A stretch of 7,472 bases of DNA from an uncultured Microcaldota archaeon (GTDB taxonomy: Archaea > Micrarchaeota > Micrarchaeia > Anstonellales > Bilamarchaeaceae): the NCBI GenBank assembly GCA_903920925.1, contig CAIXOA010000116.1, positions 1 through 7,472 of the forward strand, in the 5' to 3' direction. The notes beneath the pieces were generated by a model. That model did not search any database. It was not told the origin of the DNA and worked only from the letters and a program-made list of their open reading frames with translations. Shown here one piece after another: positions 6,459 to 7,472 of the stretch. Numbering within the stretch: position 1 is the first letter of the stretch; each line of letters opens with the position of its first letter. The translations under genes were made by a program, and so were the position numbers.

Positions 6459-6510
6459 ACTTACACCCTCCTGCTACCAGCAGTGCATGCGGGTAGAATT
6501 CAGATTCTAC
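6459..6510 (-). other. Leader of the rpl1 operon with two hairpins
   Basis: The inferred leader is about 52 nt. Its first 18 nt form a perfect hairpin GUAGAAU-CUGA-AUUCUAC (6510-6493). A second small stem, CUGCU-GGU-AGCAG (6483-6471), has a 3' arm that shares its last G with the SD GGAGGGTG. The first could protect the 5' end. The second is placed where an L1 translational operator might be, but I cannot match it to the known L1-binding motif by eye. Confidence 0.5.
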
Positions 6511-6532
6511 GGAGATATGTTGAAGGGAAATA

Positions 6533-6540
6533 TTTTAAAA
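6533..6540 (-). promoter_or_regulatory. TATA box of the rpl1 operon
   Basis: TTTTAAAA, within CTTTTTTAAAATATTT, is centred 26.5 nt from base 6510, where the 5' hairpin of the leader begins. Its T-run is also the T-tract of the preceding terminator. Confidence 0.6.
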
Positions 6541-6573
6541 AAGATGTGAAGGGAGGAAAACCCGTTTCCTCCC
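6537..6573 (-). terminator. Hairpin terminator after the Cys-rich protein gene
   Basis: The minus strand carries GGGAGGAAA-CGGGT-TTTCCTCCC, a perfect 9-bp stem with a 5-nt loop (6573-6551). It is followed by TTCACATC and then six T residues (6542-6537). The structure lies 12 nt beyond the stop codon and resembles an intrinsic terminator. Confidence 0.7.
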
Positions 6574-6585
6574 CTGTAAACTCAT

Positions 6586-7470
6586 CTACTTCCTGAAGAA
6601 AAGGAAGTATACTACCACCGCGCCGAGCAGCACGGTTGTTCCCACGAAAATCAATCCGAGGTCCCCGAGCCCTCCGGTGCTTGTGGGTTGAGTGGGCTGG
6701 GTGGGCTGAGTCGGCTGGGTGCGGTTCTCAGGCGCACAGTAGGCCGTTCCCGCGGATTCCACGCAGTCGTTGTTGCTCGGGCACTGGAGGAGCAGTTGCC
6801 ACTGGCCCCCGGAGCACGAGTAGATTGTGTCCGAGACGCAGTTGCGCTGTCCATCCGTGCACACGGGCGTCGCGACGCATGCGCCGTTGTCGCAGGTGTA
6901 GCCGCCCGGGCATTCAATCGGGTCGGAAAGCTCCCCGGCCGCGGAGCATTCGCGGTAGGCGGTTGGGCCTGCGCACATGCTCGCGCCCGCCGCGCACTGC
7001 GCGCACTGCGCATTGTAGCATCCCTGGGCACACTGGAGATAATCCGCATATACGTTGTTGTCGCCGCATTGCTGGACCATGTTCGCATTCGTGGGCGAGC
7101 ATCTCTTTATGCCCGGGGTTGCGCACTGGTCCCCGGTCGGCGCCTGGCACGAGCCTGCTGAACATATCTGCCCGCTCTGGCATGCCGAAATCCCAGCCCA
7201 CTGCCCCTGGCTGTTGCAGTTCTGGTAGTGGGTGGAGTCCGTGCACTGCGTATTGCCTGTGAAGCACTGGATGCACATGTCATTGGCGCATCCCATCGAG
7301 CAGTATAAGTAATCCTCCCAGTAGCCGCTGGTTCCGCAGCGCTGGAGATTGTAGACGCTGCCCGGCGAGCAGCGAACCGCGCCGGTCCTGGAACAGGATG
7401 TGTATGACCTCTGGACGCAGGAGCCGCTATCGCACACAGAGCCGCTTCCGCAGCTCCTTTCCGACCCCCA
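6586..7470 (-). CDS. Cys-rich repeat surface protein with C-terminal membrane anchor (5' end outside window)
   Basis: 294 codons are visible, open to the window edge; the GTG at 7437 is an internal Val codon, not a start. The protein family is not one I can name. The fragment has 33 cysteines in a tandem unit of exactly 90 residues. Two full units cover about residues 26-108 and 116-198, preceded by the tail of another unit and followed by a final half unit (~204-245). Each unit is two six-Cys modules of similar spacing, roughly C-x7-C-x9-C-x11-C-x4-C-x4-C, with conserved Gly and aromatic residues. A sequon NRT and four TQP repeats (251-262) form a stalk. A hydrophobic segment (~270-292, LGLIFVGTTVLLGAVVVYFL) is followed by FFRK, giving an outside-facing ectodomain anchored at its C-terminus. 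A signal peptide is expected beyond the window. A role in adhesion, surface structure or binding is possible, but nothing in the sequence specifies it. Confidence 0.85.
   Translation of the reverse strand, partial: WGSERSCGSGSVCDSGSCVQRSYTSCSRTGAVRCSPGSVYNLQRCGTSGYWEDYLYCSMGCANDMCIQCFTGNTQCTDSTHYQNCNSQGQWAGISACQSGQICSAGSCQAPTGDQCATPGIKRCSPTNANMVQQCGDNNVYADYLQCAQGCYNAQCAQCAAGASMCAGPTAYRECSAAGELSDPIECPGGYTCDNGACVATPVCTDGQRNCVSDTIYSCSGGQWQLLLQCPSNNDCVESAGTAYCAPENRTQPTQPTQPTQPTSTGGLGDLGLIFVGTTVLLGAVVVYFLFFRK
6685..6720 (-). repeat. Four tandem 9-nt repeats encoding TQP
   Basis: Four copies of an ACN-CAG/CAA-CCN triplet set encode TQPTQPTQPTQP, a Pro/Thr stalk between the last Cys module and the membrane segment. 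Third positions differ between copies, so recent slippage alone does not explain them. The Thr residues could carry O-linked sugars. Confidence 0.85.
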
Positions 7471-7472
7471 CT

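Noticed and set aside
6586..6720. Archaeosortase-type (PGF-CTERM-like) sorting signal at the end of the Cys-rich protein
   Set aside because: There is a Thr/Pro stalk, a membrane segment and a basic end, but no PGF, PEF or similar motif before the hydrophobic segment, so a plain membrane anchor is more likely.

Overview
This window is an archaeal chromosome segment in which every supported gene reads on the minus strand. The archaeal signs are a ribosomal stalk operon with P0 (uL10) and a P1-type stalk protein ending in the archaeal/eukaryotic LFG tail, an MJ0822-like S-layer protein, an archaeal LonB protease, TATA-box promoters about 25 nt before the inferred transcription starts, Shine-Dalgarno (SD) sites of the GGAGGTGA type, and T-rich terminators. 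The DNA is GC-rich by eye, except for one AT-rich spacer. The short P0, the Cys-rich surface protein and the methanogen-like S-layer would suit a DPANN lineage such as Diapherotrites or Micrarchaeota. That placement is a low-confidence inference.

Layout in transcription order, from high to low coordinates: (1) the 3' part of a secreted, C-terminally anchored Cys-rich protein (6586-7470, cut by the window edge), followed by a hairpin terminator. (2) The rpl1-rpl10-rpl12 operon (6458 to 4621), with its own TATA box, a short structured leader and a strong SD before each gene. (3) A T-rich terminator and an AT-rich spacer. (4) The S-layer gene (4331 to 1659), with a strong TATA box and a leader of about 122 nt that can fold into two abutting hairpins plus a possible pseudoknot ending beside the SD; a hairpin overlapping its stop codon and a pyrimidine tract form the terminator. 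(5) A two-gene operon, a TldE/PmbA-like protein (1535 to 267, probably leaderless) and lonB (262 to the window edge), separated by 4 nt.

The genes fall into three themes: high-output ribosome stalk synthesis, the cell surface (S-layer and Cys-rich protein), and proteolysis (TldE and LonB). Four of the six CDS starts (rpl10, rpl12, the S-layer gene and pmbA) are best placed at an internal ATG rather than at the more upstream GTG or TTG of the open frame, because SD or promoter geometry fits the ATG.

The most unusual observations are: the densely structured S-layer leader; perfect hairpins placed exactly at the inferred 5' ends of both the S-layer and the rpl1 mRNAs; a P0 lacking its acidic tail and separated from P1 by one in-frame amber codon; and a Cys-rich protein whose 12 cysteines repeat at exactly 90 residues.
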